From Aricia agestis (Eukaryota > Arthropoda > Insecta > Lepidoptera > Lycaenidae): a stretch of DNA of 64,000 bases. The notes under the pieces are model-generated. The model was given only the letters and a program-made list of their open reading frames with translations. It made no database searches and was not told the origin of the DNA. Of the stretch, positions 44,795 to 56,935 are shown piece after piece. Position 1 is the first letter of the stretch. Each line of letters starts with the position of its first letter. The stretch is taken from NCBI RefSeq assembly GCF_905147365.1, contig NC_056413.1, positions 18,381,501 through 18,445,500 of the forward strand. The letters run 5' to 3'. A program made the position numbers and the translations under genes.

Positions 44795-46342
44795 GAAATT
44801 GTGCACTACTTTTCCAAGCTTTGTGTACTGGCTAAAGTTCTGGAACGAATTGTGTATAATCAACTTTATCCAGCTTTAAGTTCGCAACTCAGCCCACAAC
44901 AGCACGGATTCATTAAGGGTAGATCAACAATATCAAACCTCATCTTATTTACTGATTTTGTATCTGAACGAATGGACAACCAAGAGCAAGTCGATGCTGT
45001 ATACACTGATTACAGTAAAGCTTTTGACAGAATAGACCACCTTAAACTTTTATCAAAGTTAGCTAGAGCTGGTATAAAGGGTAACTTACTTCGATGGTTT
45101 ACCTCATATATAAGCAATAGGTTACAGTCAGTTGTTGTTAATGGATACTCTTCAACATGGCACCAGATCTACTCTGAAGTCCCTCAAGGATCCCTGCTTG
45201 GGCCATTACTTTTTATCATCTTCATACAGGATATTGATAGCTGCTTTCGTAATTCAAATTTTTTATTGTTCGCGGATGACATGAAAATCTTCAAAGTTGT
45301 TAATAACCTTTCGGACCAAATGTTGCTTCAAGAGGACTTGTACAGACTAGACCGTTAGGTACTGTGCAGACAACTCTCTGGACCTAAATGTATCCAAATG
45401 TTGTTTTATTTCTTTTACACGCAAGCGTAACAAATTTCAGTCTAGCTATGAAATTAAAAACCAGCTACTACAACAGGTGACCAATGTTCGCGACTTGGGA
45501 GTTATATTAGATGATAAACTCCTATTCGACAAGCATATCCAAACTACTGTAAGCAAGGCCTCAAAAATGCTTGGATTTCTAATAAGGTCAACTAAAGATT
45601 TCTCTCGACTTAAATCAATTAAAGTTCTTTACTGTGCCCCAGTAAGGAGTAATTTAGAATACGCATCCCAGATATGGAACCCACAATACGAATATTATAT
45701 AAATGAAATTGAAAAAGTGCAGAAAAAACTATTTAGATTTTTAAAATACAGATTTAAACTAAATACATACCAAAATTATAGCTATGACAACCTATGCAGC
45801 CACCTCCATCTGCTTCCACTTGCTCTTAGAAGAAATATCTGTGATGTTACCTACCTCATCAATATCGCCAATAGTTCCATTAACTGTCCCCCACTGCTGG
45901 CTAAATTAAACCTTAAAGTCCCCAACAATACGCATCCTCGCTACATTAACACCCTTCATGTCCCACTATCTCACACCAGATTCCGTGTTAACTCTTTCTT
46001 TCCCAGATCGTGTGCATCCCTCAATGAAATAACTAAAAACAATAACGATATAGACATCTTTTGCACCAGTGCTAGAAATACACGAAAACATCTAGCGAAT
46101 ATTTATTTCAAATCTTTCCCAAATTAATGTCACCTTAGTACCACCGCTGTAAATTTACATCTTGTTGTTCGCATAATCTGTAGATTAATGGGTAGCCTTA
46201 AGTGAGCATAATATTTCCTTTTCAAAATTGTAATTCATATGTGAAGACTTGTAATTGGTTCTAAATTGTAACTTCATCTTACTATTACTTAAGTTTAATG
46301 AACTGTAAGTCTTCCTAACAAATAAAATAAAATAAAAATAGT
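44795..46342 (+). mobile_element. 5'-truncated LINE, reverse transcriptase half
   Basis: It starts inside the reverse transcriptase (KLCVLAKVLERIVYNQLYPA) and runs through QQHGFIKGRSTISNLIL, DYSKAFDRIDHLKLL, EVPQGSLLGPLLFIIF and FADDMKIF to a stop at 45356-45358. It resumes in another frame with VRDLGVILDDKLLFDKHI, through the C-terminal domain to a stop at 46125. A small deletion or frameshift near 45356 breaks the ORF. The 3' UTR ends with an (AATAA)n-type tail at 46320-46340. It is a CR1/Jockey-group LINE of a different lineage from 20803-23922. Confidence 0.85.
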
Positions 46343-46629
46343 TGTCGACGTATTGCTAGAGATAAAGCCACAGTCTACTTCATTAGATTATTGCAAGTAG
46401 CCAGGTTTTGTTTCAAGTCAAGGGTAGAGTGGTGTGGACTTAAACGAGGTCATTGGGAGTATTTTATTATTATAATAATTTACTTAGGAAATCCTAAACG
46501 AGTACGGTCTACATATTTAAAATATTCACGAGTACTAATATCCGCCGCGTTGCGCCAATGCCAATGCTGAGACACTGAGATCAATATAAGTAACATAATG
46601 TAATTCAACGAATTCAACAATAGTAAATG

Positions 46630-46890
46630 ACGACCTCTGTGGCTCAGTGGTGCGCGTTGGTAACTCAAGCCGGGGTCGCGGGTTCGAATCCCGCCGACGG
46701 AACAAAAAGTTTTCAATGTTCCCGGGTCTGGATGTGTATTAAATATGTGTATAATTTAATAAAAATCTCAAATATATGTATAGTATAAAAGTATTAAATA
46801 TATTTCCGTTGTCTGGTACCTGTAACACAAGTCCTTTAGGTACTTAGCACGGGGCCAGACTGACGTGGTGTGAAGCGTCCATAGAAAAAA
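46630..46890 (+). mobile_element. tRNA-derived SINE (plus copy)
   Basis: Box A-like ctctgtggctcagtggtgcg, box B ggttcgaatcccgccgacgg, then aacaaaaagttttcaatgtt. The body includes tatttccgttgtctggtacc and gtaacacaagtccttt, shared with the minus-strand copy at 24962-25200. Confidence 0.82.
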
Positions 46891-46894
46891 AAAT

Positions 46895-48109
46895 GCTATT
46901 TTTTTTATCAATTTAAATTCGACGGCATAGAATGTGCCGTAAAATTTCAAAACAGATTATTATAGAAAGAAAATTATTATAGAAAGAAAGAATGCAATTG
47001 AAGAACTAAAAAGTTGCAAAAGGTGTTTGCGAGAGTTACGCCTCTAGTTAATTTGAAACCATGTAGAGACTAGAGCGGAAGTGATAATCTTTGGATTGTA
47101 GGTGTCTTATGTCTATATTCTATGCAGAATAAAATGCGAGAAGTCTCCGTTTAAAAAGGACTAAAGCTTGATCAAGTAGATAAAGTGTTGTTATAATTAT
47201 TGGACTCGTTGCTCAATAAACCAACTTTTATAGCGGTCTTTACAACTCTTTGTGTCCAGACCAATACAATTGTCTTAAAACTGTTAATTGTTATGGTCGC
47301 TTGATTAGAGTAGATTATGGTTGAGATCATACCTTTTGTTCGCTGTACGTATTTCCTTACAACATCGTGTGTCGACTGCAGAACAATAAGGAATCATTGC
47401 TGGCTAATGTGCAAATAGTTTATTAACTTCACGCTTATCGTTTCTGGTTATATCTAGTCGTGGTGTGAACAATGTGAAGATATTATAATATACTGTATAT
47501 ACAGCCGACTATCTATCTACATTCTAGACCGCCAGAATTGGGTTCGCTTATTAGCGTGCACGTGGTTTCTGATAATTTGAGTTCTACAATAATAATTTAT
47601 TACTTAACCAAATATCTTTCTCGCAGAGGAACAAAGTTTAAGACGAAGACTCAACACATACAAGGAGTTATTATTTGTCCGTTATCACTTATCACTTATT
47701 GTGTTATAAGTAGTTGTAGACTTAATTTAATATTGAAACGTAGATACTAATCAATCATTAATTATGTATCATTAAAAATGTTTCAACGTTGATAGAATTT
47801 TCGACATGCTCATTTTATTCCGTCAGCGTGTTGCCGCGGGGGCCGGGGAGCGCTGTTCAAGATATTATTAAGATGAATTATAGCGGTAATACCTCTCCTT
47901 TGTTTGGAGATTTCTATTTCCGAGACGAGGCAAATTAATTTTCTGCTCCGTCAAATTAATATTTCCCTCATGTTGAACGTTAGTAACGTAGAGGCGACAT
48001 GGATCCAGATTCGGTATATGTTTGACAAATTGGAGTAGAGCTTTGAGATGCCATATTCGATTTCAAATCGTTTTATCTCAATTCACTAAAGCCGTTATTT
48101 TTGTTGCAG
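46895..48109. other. Probable intron or 5' flank of EEIG1
   Basis: No coding frame. 47865-47980 holds two aaattaat boxes (gcaaattaattttctg, gtcaaattaatatttc) that could bind homeodomain proteins. 47829-47855 is a GC-rich patch (ttgccgcgggggccggggag). The interval ends in a pyrimidine-rich 3' splice site at 48109. Confidence 0.35.
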
Positions 48110-48495
48110 GTTCACGTCAGGCGACATGCGACTGACCGGCTGCAGGCGGCCCCGACGTAACATTAATGCCGAATCCACCCCCCTCGTTTATTTATCCACG
48201 TAGATAGTGACAAGTTCATTTGCAGTGCGTTGTGAAACACACATGTGAAGTGAAGTGCAGTGCGGTGGTGCCGGATATAACCGGTCGGGAGCAGCGAGCG
48301 CCGCGCGGATCCGCCGCGAACCGGATCCGGGCCCCATGTTGGTGACGTCATGGCGTTCATGACGAAAAAGAAGCGGTACAAGTTCGGCGTGCAATGCTGC
48401 CTCGAGGAGCTCACGGAGGTGCCCTTCGTGGCCGCCGTGCTCTTCGCCAAGGTGCGCCTGCTGGACGGCGGCAACTTCCAGGATCACTCTAGCAG
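48110..48495 (+). CDS. EEIG1: EEIG1/FAM102 first coding exon (partial gene)
   Basis: Exon 48110-48495 lies between tttttgttgcag and cag|gtaata; coding starts at 48350. The 48 full codons read MAFMTKKKRYKFGVQCC, then LEELTEVPFVAAVLFAKV and RLLDGGNFQDHSS, ending in phase 2. I recognise this as the start of the EEIG1/FAM102 family (early estrogen-induced gene 1 type), whose N-terminus is a C2-like NT-C2 domain. Family members are linked to membrane-associated signalling; the precise role is poorly defined. The leader is GC-rich (48230-48335). The next exon is not in the window, which implies an intron of at least 15.5 kb. Confidence 0.92.
48336..48362 (+). promoter_or_regulatory. Overlapping upstream ORF at the EEIG1 start
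   Basis: An ATG 14 nt before the EEIG1 ATG opens an 8-codon frame in a different phase, MLVTSWRS, and stops at 48360-48362. That stop overlaps the EEIG1 Met-4 codon (ATGA). Such an arrangement can reduce initiation at the main ATG or favour re-initiation at Met-4. Confidence 0.5.
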
Positions 48496-48499
48496 GTAA

Positions 48500-49200
48500 T
48501 ACATGAATTTATAAGCAAAACATCACATACGACAAAAATATAGCTGTAGTCCGCGACTTCACCCGTGTCAAATTGAATGTACATGTAACATGTTATATGG
48601 ATATAAGCGGGCTTACAAATATAATTTAAATAAATAAAGATATTTACGCGCATTTAGGCAATACATACAAATCATTTTATTTAACAAACTCTTGTATTTC
48701 TTAGTAGCCATTACTATTGAAAGTTATTGAAGTACGGTATTTAAAAAGATCCGGTAGACAACTAGACAATAAATCTTCCTAGGTGCGCCAACTTTCTTAA
48801 CGTGACAATGACAAAGCTAACAAAAACGTCCCGTGTACGGTGCAAACTTTACAACGAGAGATGAGAGAAAAATAAAATAGCAGCACAAAAGCTTGTTGAC
48901 CGAGAAAAACAAATATGTCGCGATAAATAGAGCTCCGAGTATGTTCACAAAGCGAGCGTCTCGTGGGGCAGAAGTGGGATCAGATTATTTCCAACAGACG
49001 ATGCGAAACAAAGAAGATATTGAAAATAATATTAGGTTTCCGAGAAACGAGAACGTCGAAAAGCTAGTAGATATTCGACCGGCTCATTTCGAAGTTTCCG
49101 TGTTTCTAAACTGAACAATGCAAACAATAAGATGTTTCCAAACATTTTTCCATTAGCGTTATTGTTTTGCTTCAGAAGTCGTTCAAACGATTCGCTCTTT
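48500..49200. other. EEIG1 intron, nothing else recognised
   Basis: AT-rich sequence following the 5' splice site. No frame, inverted repeat or known repeat landmark. Confidence 0.35.
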
Positions 49201-49208
49201 AAACATGG

Positions 49209-49512
49209 CCCCTAATTTTGCAAATAATGAACCAACGAAGGACCGCTCGAATTGTTGACTGCGTTTCCCCCGTGCGTTTTTCGCGTAACTTTCTGCCGCG
49301 CACTGTAAAACTCTGGAACGAACTGTCACCAGCAGTTTTTCCGGATCTATACGACCTGCAAACCTTCAAGAAGAGAGCGTATTCCCTCTTAAAAAGCCGG
49401 CAACGAACCTGCAGCTCTTCTGATGTTGCAAATGTCCATGGGCGACGGTAGTTGCTTACCATCAAGTGACCCGTTTGCTCGTTTGGCCCCTTATTTTATA
49501 AAAAAAGTTGTT
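49209..49512 (+). mobile_element. LINE 3' end fragment (Jockey/CR1 group)
   Basis: The frame gives RFSRNFLPRTVKLWNELSPA, FPDLYDLQTFKKRAYSLLKS and SSSDVANVHGRR, a C-terminus very common in moth LINEs. The 3' UTR ggtagttgcttaccatcaag and tgacccgtttgctcgtttgg with an A-rich end at about 49500 is equally typical. Only about 80 codons are kept. Confidence 0.8.
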
Positions 49513-49514
49513 GC

Positions 49515-51940
49515 TTCAAACGCCGTGCCGTGTTTGTGTATTCAAAAAGATTTGGATAAAGAATTGTACCCGAGGACATTGTCTGCCTCGGTAGGAACTA
49601 GGCACTAGCTCATTCCAGTAATCGTAAAGTTACATTAAACAGAGTTTCAGAACAAATCCGAAACAACGTTAGCTGTCGTGGTGTGTGAATTCATTAAAAG
49701 TGAAACCGTCTGCATCACGAACTCGCGTGCACCGGGTAATTACTATCAGCTCGCATCCGAGCTGCTGGCTGTATAGTGTATATCACCCGCGCGGTTCGCC
49801 GCCTGTCCACCCGTCGTACTGCTTCCATAAAAATAGATGATGTATTATGTATAATGTATAATATGATGTGCACATATTGCTTTAAATAGCAAAATTATTT
49901 AAAGTAGGTGCTCTATTCTGGTGAAGGTTTTACACGTACGTTCCAAAAACGGCATAGTAGAGCAATGTTTGAAAAGTTGGCTTTTTACTTTTAAATCTTT
50001 ATGTTAGAGATCACTTTATATTTTGTAGTCATAATATATCTGCATGACTCCGCTTACTGTATTAACTGTAGCATTGTTTAATTCATCGAGATACAAGCCC
50101 CATACGCTCACCGGTGAACGAGACACAATAGAATATCTACTGTGTCTCGTATTTCCACGATCGACGGGTTAGTTTCAAACGGTTTTGGCTTTGTAATGGG
50201 TGTCCCAAAAGATTGACGTAACAGATTAACCTAATCCAGGTATCGGTCAAGCGTGTCGTTGTGTAACATCGCCGGCGCGCGGCGACCCGTCCGATTTGCC
50301 TAATTGAGATTTGAGAGTACTTAATCGCTTTCTAGTTCTCGTCGCTTGTCACGATTTACTTCGTTCTCACTCGTTATATTGTCTCTGTGACGTGCAATTT
50401 CTGTGATTGACACTGTTGGTGTCGTTATACCAATTAAATGTTCAGTTTTGCTGATGATATACCTAGCTGTCAGCTGATATTCTTACGTAGCACGACGTCG
50501 TTCTTCTCGTCTCAGGCCCGTTACTAGATCGAATCTGAAATGAATCTTAATACCAATAAATATTACAATTCACAACAGCACTCGAAACGTAACATTACCG
50601 ACGATAACATTCTAAAAATATCTCTAAACGCAAACCTGTTTGCACATGGCGATGGACACGTAACCGGTTCACTTGTCTCCCCCCGGAGCACAGAATGCAA
50701 GAATGCAAGAAGACAGAAGGCGAGTGTTTTGTAGCTTCTCGAATCATCGGTGAGGCTGGATGGTTCCATAGAGTTCCCGTCTCCTATCGGAAATTTCGAG
50801 TAGATGAGCTGCTGTCTCTATGCGTTTGTATGATTAAGGACACGAAAACACCGTTACCGAGTCCAATGTCTTCAGTCTTCACTTATTTGGCGTTATTGAA
50901 TTTATTATTTTGTCTGTCTTCTGTGCGCCTCATCTCAGCCGGCGGGCGGCCGGGCGCGTGACGAGGCATGTGAACACGCGGAACTCGACGGCAGGAAATG
51001 CAACTCGTTAACCAATGACAGGCGGATCTAGTTCGCTTCCACAAGCGATTGCAGCTGATTCCCTATCAATTCTGACACAAAGCATTTAGTTTATGAATTG
51101 TGATCCCCTTTCTGATTACATTCTGATAGAATTCAGGACAAATTATTGTTATCAGATTTTTTTTTGTAAGAATGACAGATTCTACAATGTAACTATAAAG
51201 TTTTTAATATTTTCATTTTGTTTCAAAAATCTGACTATCAGATAAATTTCTTTTATGATTCTCTGGCATTTTGTTGGAATTTAGGGCATATTTTTACGGT
51301 AACTAAGCGTGACCGTAAAGATATTCTTGATAAAATAACTACATTTTACGTAACAGGGCATTTTCAAAAAAACGTGTACCCTTGCAAAAATATGTCTATA
51401 TTTTTTAAGGTCATTTATTTACCTTTATTTGAATGTCATATACAAGGAAAAATATTGAACTAATGGAATAAGTTAAAAAGAACGCTGAAAACGTTATATT
51501 ATTCTGATATTATTGAAACAAAATCTAATTTTCGACGAATCAGATTCCGTTGTGCGACTAAATGTAAAATATAATTTAATACAAAAAAATACAGCAATAA
51601 ATGGATTTCGTCGTTAATTTAATCTAATGAAATGCATATTTAATTGTTTATTAAAAAAAAATTTGATAATATCAAGGATCAACAAGAGTAGCAATTATTT
51701 TTAATCCATAGTGTGACTATGTGACCTATCCACTAGGTTATTTTTCATTTTTTTACATGAGTAAGTAATATTTAACATATATAAAGAAGTTTTTATAACA
51801 CAAAAACCTTTATTTAAACATTTTTATTGTTGCACTACTTATAAAAGTAAAAAATTCTTTGATTTCATAGATTTAACTTCATTAATTAGAGGGATGAACA
51901 TCTCATAATCATAAAGATGTGTTCACATGTCTACGAATTC
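49515..51940. other. Probable EEIG1 intron, nothing recognised
   Basis: No supported gene. Open frames at 50540-50734 and 50695-50961 show no domain. A run of mixed-composition DNA around 50090-50300 and GC-rich 50930-50990 could be regulatory, but there is no specific motif to cite. Confidence 0.3.
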
Positions 51941-51950
51941 CTAAGTTATT

Positions 51951-52929
51951 AATGACATCGGATTATATGCACGATCAAAGTGCCGAAATATCCATGCAAA
52001 TATGCACGAAAAATGGTCGAAATATGCACAAAATATGCACAATCAAAAGTCACTTAATATTAAAATTTATTATTTTTTTGAAGACTTTTCCGGTAGTGAC
52101 ATTAATAAAAGCGCCAATTTTTATAATTTCATAAAATCCAGGATTTTTAATTTCTTGAAATAAAGACTTTTTATTTATTTATTATACGCCAATAATAATT
52201 TCCTACCAACATTTTCCTATTGCAATCTTAATGCCCATGGAAGTTAAACTACCGAAATATGCACTATCAACGAAAAATTGCCATAATATGCACTATCGCC
52301 TAAAAAGTGACATTATATGCATTTGCATATGCAAGTATGCAAATGCATATAATCTGATGTCTAGTTATTATAAATCTGCAAATATCAACGACACAAAATG
52401 ATTTTCAACTTTACTGATAGGAAAGTAGTGGAAATAAAATCAAAATTATTAAAAAAAATAAAACTTTTAGGTACTTAAATTTTAAATAGTATATTTGTTA
52501 TTGTTAAGTAAAGTCGACGCCTTTATAATTTGGCTGTAGCGATATCGATTTTTCTCAGCAATGACTAAAGCTAAGAAATTAAAGTTCATTGTCAGTATTT
52601 AATCAATCAATCAAAAGTCACTTAATATTAAAATTTATTATTATTTTTAAGACTTTTCCGGTAGTGACATTAATAAAAGCGCCAATTTTTATAATTTCAT
52701 AAAATCAAAATTTTTAATTTCTTGAAATAAAGCCTTTTTAGTTTTTATTTATTTATTATACGCCAATAATAATTGTCTACCAACATTTTCCGATTGCCAT
52801 CTTAATGCCCATAGAAGTTAAACTACCGAAATATGCAAAATTGCCAAAATATGCACTATCGCCTAAAAAGTGACATTATAATATGCATTTGCATATGCAA
52901 GTATGCAATACATATAATCCGATGTCTAG
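51951..52929. mobile_element. hAT-type element with internal duplication
   Basis: The left end tgacatcggattatatgcac is matched in complement by the right end (gcaatacataatccgatgtcta type, 52905-52929) and once more at 52340-52364. Flanks GTTATTAA (51943-51950) and GTTATTAT (52930-52937) agree at 7 of 8 positions, as for a hAT duplication. The interior is full of atatgcac motifs. Confidence 0.65.
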
Positions 52930-53160
52930 TTATTATAAATCTAAAAATATCAATGACACAAAATGATTTTCAACTTTACTGATAGAAAAGTAGTGGAAAT
53001 AAAATCAAAATTATTTAAAAAAATAAAACTTTTAGGTACTTAAATTTCAAATATTTGTTATTGTTAAGTAAAGGCGACGCCTTGATAATTTGGCTGTAGC
53101 GATATCGATTTTTCAATGACTAAAGCTAAGAAATTAAAGTTCATTGTCAGTATTTATCAT
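52035..53160 (+). repeat. Direct tandem duplication, unit about 570 bp
   Basis: The order caaaagtcacttaatattaa, gacttttccggtagtgacat, acgccaataataattt, cctaaaaagtgacattatat, gatgtctagttattataaat, gactaaagctaagaaattaa occurs once from 52044 and again from 52612, about 568 bp apart, with many small differences. The duplication includes the hAT right end and flanking DNA. Confidence 0.8.
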
Positions 53161-53164
53161 GTCT

Positions 53165-54880
53165 TTGTCTTTGATTTACCCATAGCATAACACTTTGTTT
53201 GGTCAACTTTTATAACACAGAATAATCAATCAAATAGACCTGTGTAAAAAAAAGGATTCCTATTTTTCCAACAGAGGAGAGTGATTTAAGCTTCCAAAAA
53301 TGTACATGGATTGGTTCAAGCATACACTTTAATTTGCCCATAGCTTATATGAAATGTATTTATGGTTTTTAAATTACGCGACAAAACTATTTTGTCGCTT
53401 ACGCCCTTTCCATTTTTTGCTGTTCCATTGCTTGTTTTCTGTGAGAGGCCGGGCCGGCCTTTCATAGAAAACTAGCAATCTAAAACATATCCAAAACGGT
53501 TTTTACTTTAACGCGGCGTCACCTTAACACATAAGTAATAAAAAATATATTTGTACGTTAATCGTACCAGTTTAAAAATCACCAATTTTCTTAATAAAAT
53601 CTGTGAATAAAAAAATAATTTATTTAAAATGTGAACTAAGCCTTATGCTTTCCGCCTGTTGTGACTTGTCCGTTCCATTATATGTGACCATACGAAAAGT
53701 CACAAGTCGGAAGTCACGTAATATTACTTTCTTTTACTTTTAAAGTTTTTGTAAATAACCGATAATAGTTATCACAATTTCATTTTTTTACTAAATACTA
53801 AGCTAATTTTGCAACGTGTCAACAGTAAAAACAGTTGGAGAAAGTATAATATTGCTTACAAAATATGGTCACTTATCTGAACAAATAAACCGTTCCTGAA
53901 GAACCATCCAACCTGCGTCCGCGTCTTGTAGCAGATTTTTAACTACTAAATTCAAATTGAAGTTTCTCGATGTTCAATGAAATATAGTGCTATCATTTAG
54001 TGCCGAAAATATTTTTGTAGTATGTTTATAAAACTAAAAAAAACGGTCACTAAACCGAACATTCCGGCCGGGTTGTTTTTTCATGATTATAATTTTAATT
54101 AATTTGTAGTTAAATTATGTTAGATTTTTCAATAACAAGACATTCAATTGATACATTAAGTATTTAGGAATCTAACATTTGTTTTTTAAGTAACTTACTT
54201 TAAGAAAAAAAATAGTTATTAAAGATTTTGTTGCAACTTCTGGGAAGGGGACAGGTGAATTTAATAGGTTTCGGTACTTAAAAACCCTTATAAATCTCAT
54301 ACTAAATAAAATTTTATACAAACGTGAATGTATTTTAATAAAAGAAAACTTGTTTTGGCTCCTACATTAAAATTACAAAATGTTAGTATGTAATTTTTTA
54401 CAAATAATCTGTAGCGAAGTCAAGGGACAAGGTAAAAACCAGGGGTACACATTTTTTTGAAAATGCCCAACAATGGTGCAAGTGAATCTACTAATCCAAA
54501 TCGTAAGGCATGTAGAGCTGCAGAATGAAACTGCTGTAAAAATGTTCATTAATCTTCTATTAACTGCATATCGCGATATTATGATAAACCAATGTGTTTT
54601 CATGTTCTGTCTTCGTGCCCAACGTCTTTAGACTTCAGACGCCGGTTGTTTCTTCCCATGGAGCGATCGTGCTTGCTCGTTTGTCCAAATATTGTGGGAT
54701 CATGTCGCTGTCATTACAAGCGGGGCCCGTCGAAATGGATCTTATTATCAGTAGAATACACTCACAAAGAGGATGGGAAGTGAGTAGTTAGAGACCCCTC
54801 CGGCGGAATGCGACGTCGTCCGGCGATGGCTGGTGTCGCGCTTACATCGAGAGAGGAATCGGCACATAATACAAAGCCTA
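53165..54880. other. AT-rich, nothing recognised
   Basis: A small palindrome gcgacaaaactattttgtcgc lies near 53380. An aatgccc-containing piece at 54460 (tacacatttttttgaaaatg) is the complement of 51358-51380 (cattttcaaaaaaacgtgta), suggesting a further dispersed repeat. No gene. Confidence 0.35.
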
Positions 54881-55030
54881 CATATATAATTTACGTAACA
54901 CGTTCGTCGTTTTGTTAGCCTCGCGAAACTCGGGAATGGCTGAACCGATTTGGATAATTTTAGTCTTGTAATATTCGTAGAAGTCCAGGGAAGGTTTATA
55001 TTTGGATGGAAGTGACCGTCATCTGGTAAT
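54880..55030 (+). repeat. Lepidopteran repeat, 'cgggaatggctgaaccgatt' type
   Basis: acatatataatttacgtaac, tcgcgaaactcgggaatggc, tgaaccgatttggataattt and gaagtccagggaaggtttat occur in the order seen in a common lepidopteran repeat, possibly of Helitron origin. No end was defined. Confidence 0.5.
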
Positions 55031-55034
55031 TGAT

Positions 55035-56425
55035 ATTACGCGCGTTTTACTCGCCGCGTCTGATTCACTCGGCCACTTATTTTTGCACTTTGAACTAATT
55101 AGTAATTGCATTATTCTTCCATTTATTTTTATGTAATGTCGCGAACAATAGACATGCGAGCATCTTCAATGACGATGTTTGTGCTAATAGCTCTTGTTTT
55201 TATTCTGATTTTATCGCTGGCAGAATTTCATATTTGGGATGTAATCTTATTGTGCATCACGAGTTATTTTTAAACTGGGTCATTGCCATAAAGTGATATT
55301 AAAAACTTGATATATTTAATAGCATACAGTATGACCACGACGTCAATAGCTGTACCGTCGCTCGGTTGTATTGTTTTTGTAACATTGTCATTCAATTAAT
55401 TTTATATTTTCATTTATTTTGTGCATTCGTTTATGTGGTAAAAGTTGGTAAATACATTTAATAATAACAGATGGTGGGATTTTTAAGGCGTTACCAATTT
55501 TAGTTTAAATATTATAGAATTCAAGTCTGTCGTTTTTTCATGAAGGATTGTAAGGAAACTTTTGCAAATTGGGTTTTGGCGTACGTATATTAACTGAAAC
55601 ATAATTTTTGAATACATTATTAAATACCTATAAATTATAATCTATTGTATGAAATTTCGTCAATGTCGGCTGTAGCTGTGACGCCATTAGCTGTGATTGA
55701 CGACTGCAATCTGCTCCCTATTAGTCCGCCCCACTCTCCACTACTCAGCGATTGTTATCGTTGTTCGTTTCGTGAACTTAATTTGTGATTCATTTTCTTT
55801 ATTGGATGATAGGTACGTTTGTACAAATTAAATGAGTGGGGAGGATACAAAAATATCTGATATGTTATGGAACATTTGGCACTCTAAAGAAATATCAGAA
55901 AAATACGTAAATAATATATTCCTCACTTCTGTAGTAAGTTTTCTAGACATTGTTTTGGGAAAGGAATGAAGAGGAACAAGTTAAAGTTAATATTTTTTCA
56001 AACGATTCTCATAACTGATTGGTTAGAGATGAAAGTAAATACTTTTTATCTGATGGGGAAGTGATTTGTCAGCAGTAGAACGGTAATAGTCCAAGGCAGT
56101 CAGTACCCGCACTGCGTACTCACTACTCTCAACTCTCAAGGTGATGGCGTGACGCCAAACACCATGAAAGACGTGCCTGTTTTTATTGGGATTTGGATCA
56201 CATTCCACGTTCCTGGTCTACTTTCCACTTCAAATAATGTATTTTTGTAGCATTGATGTTGGCCATTGGTTGTTGCTAGCAAGGGTTTTCGGGAATTGCG
56301 AATTTAGCCGAACTAAGGTTTGTTTATTTCGGCTCAAGTGGAAACGCAGCCCTAGTGTAAACCAAACGCAGCAAACACTCGAGTCCTGTCTCTGTGTAGG
56401 GCCTGATAACCTAATGGCCCGGTTG
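55035..56425. other. No supported feature
   Basis: AT-rich DNA, probably EEIG1 intron. No frame or repeat landmark recognised. Confidence 0.3.
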
Positions 56426-56492
56426 ATTAAGTGCATTTTTAGGGTTCCGTACCGAAAGGGTAATAACGGGACCCTATTACTGAGACTTCGAT

Positions 56493-56683
56493 GTCTGTCC
56501 GTCTGTCCGTCTGTCCGTCTGTCCGTCCGTCCGTCCGTCTGTCCGTCTGTCCGTCTGTCCGTCTGTCCGTCTGTCCGTCTGTCCGTCTGTCCGTCTGTCC
56601 GTCTGTCCGTCCGTCCGTCCGTCCGTCCGTCCGTCCGTCCGTCCGTCCGTCCGTCCGTCCTTCCGTCCGTTCGTCTGTCTCCA
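56493..56683 (+). repeat. (GTCC/GTCT)n microsatellite
   Basis: About 190 bp of gtctgtcc units passing into pure gtcc units. Long open frames on both strands here are by-products of the tetranucleotide repeat. Confidence 0.95.
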
Positions 56684-56935
56684 GGCTGTATCTCAAGAAC
56701 CCATAGACATAATATATACCTAAAGACCAACAAAGAGTGCGAGAGAGAAGAAAATCCTTTATGGAATTATAACAAGATGAAAAGAGAGAGGCAGTCTAAT
56801 GAAAATTGTAACAACTTTTATTTGACAGGTCGTCAAAAGTCGTCAATCGTTTTTATGCCCTTTCGGTATTTGTAATTTATTATTTAAATCGTATGTTACT
56901 TTCAACAAATACTATTATATATAACAATAATAACT

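Noticed and set aside
46635..46705. tRNA gene (also minus strand 25120-25195)
   Set aside because: Box A and box B motifs are present, but the ends cannot pair into an acceptor stem, and both copies continue into a shared non-tRNA body. They are SINE heads.
48163..48487. Minus-strand frames of about 100 codons
   Set aside because: They are complements of the GC-rich EEIG1 leader and first coding exon.
54592..54791. Overlapping 63- and 65-codon frames, considered as a second EEIG1 exon
   Set aside because: Neither continues the C2 domain in the right phase, and no NT-C2 residues are recognisable.
56493..56683. CRISPR-like array
   Set aside because: The unit is a 4-8-bp microsatellite without spacers, in an insect genome.
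56230..56875. Long open frames on both strands
   Set aside because: They are translations of the GTCC/GTCT microsatellite (reiterated SVRPSVC or DGRTDGRT) and carry no domain.
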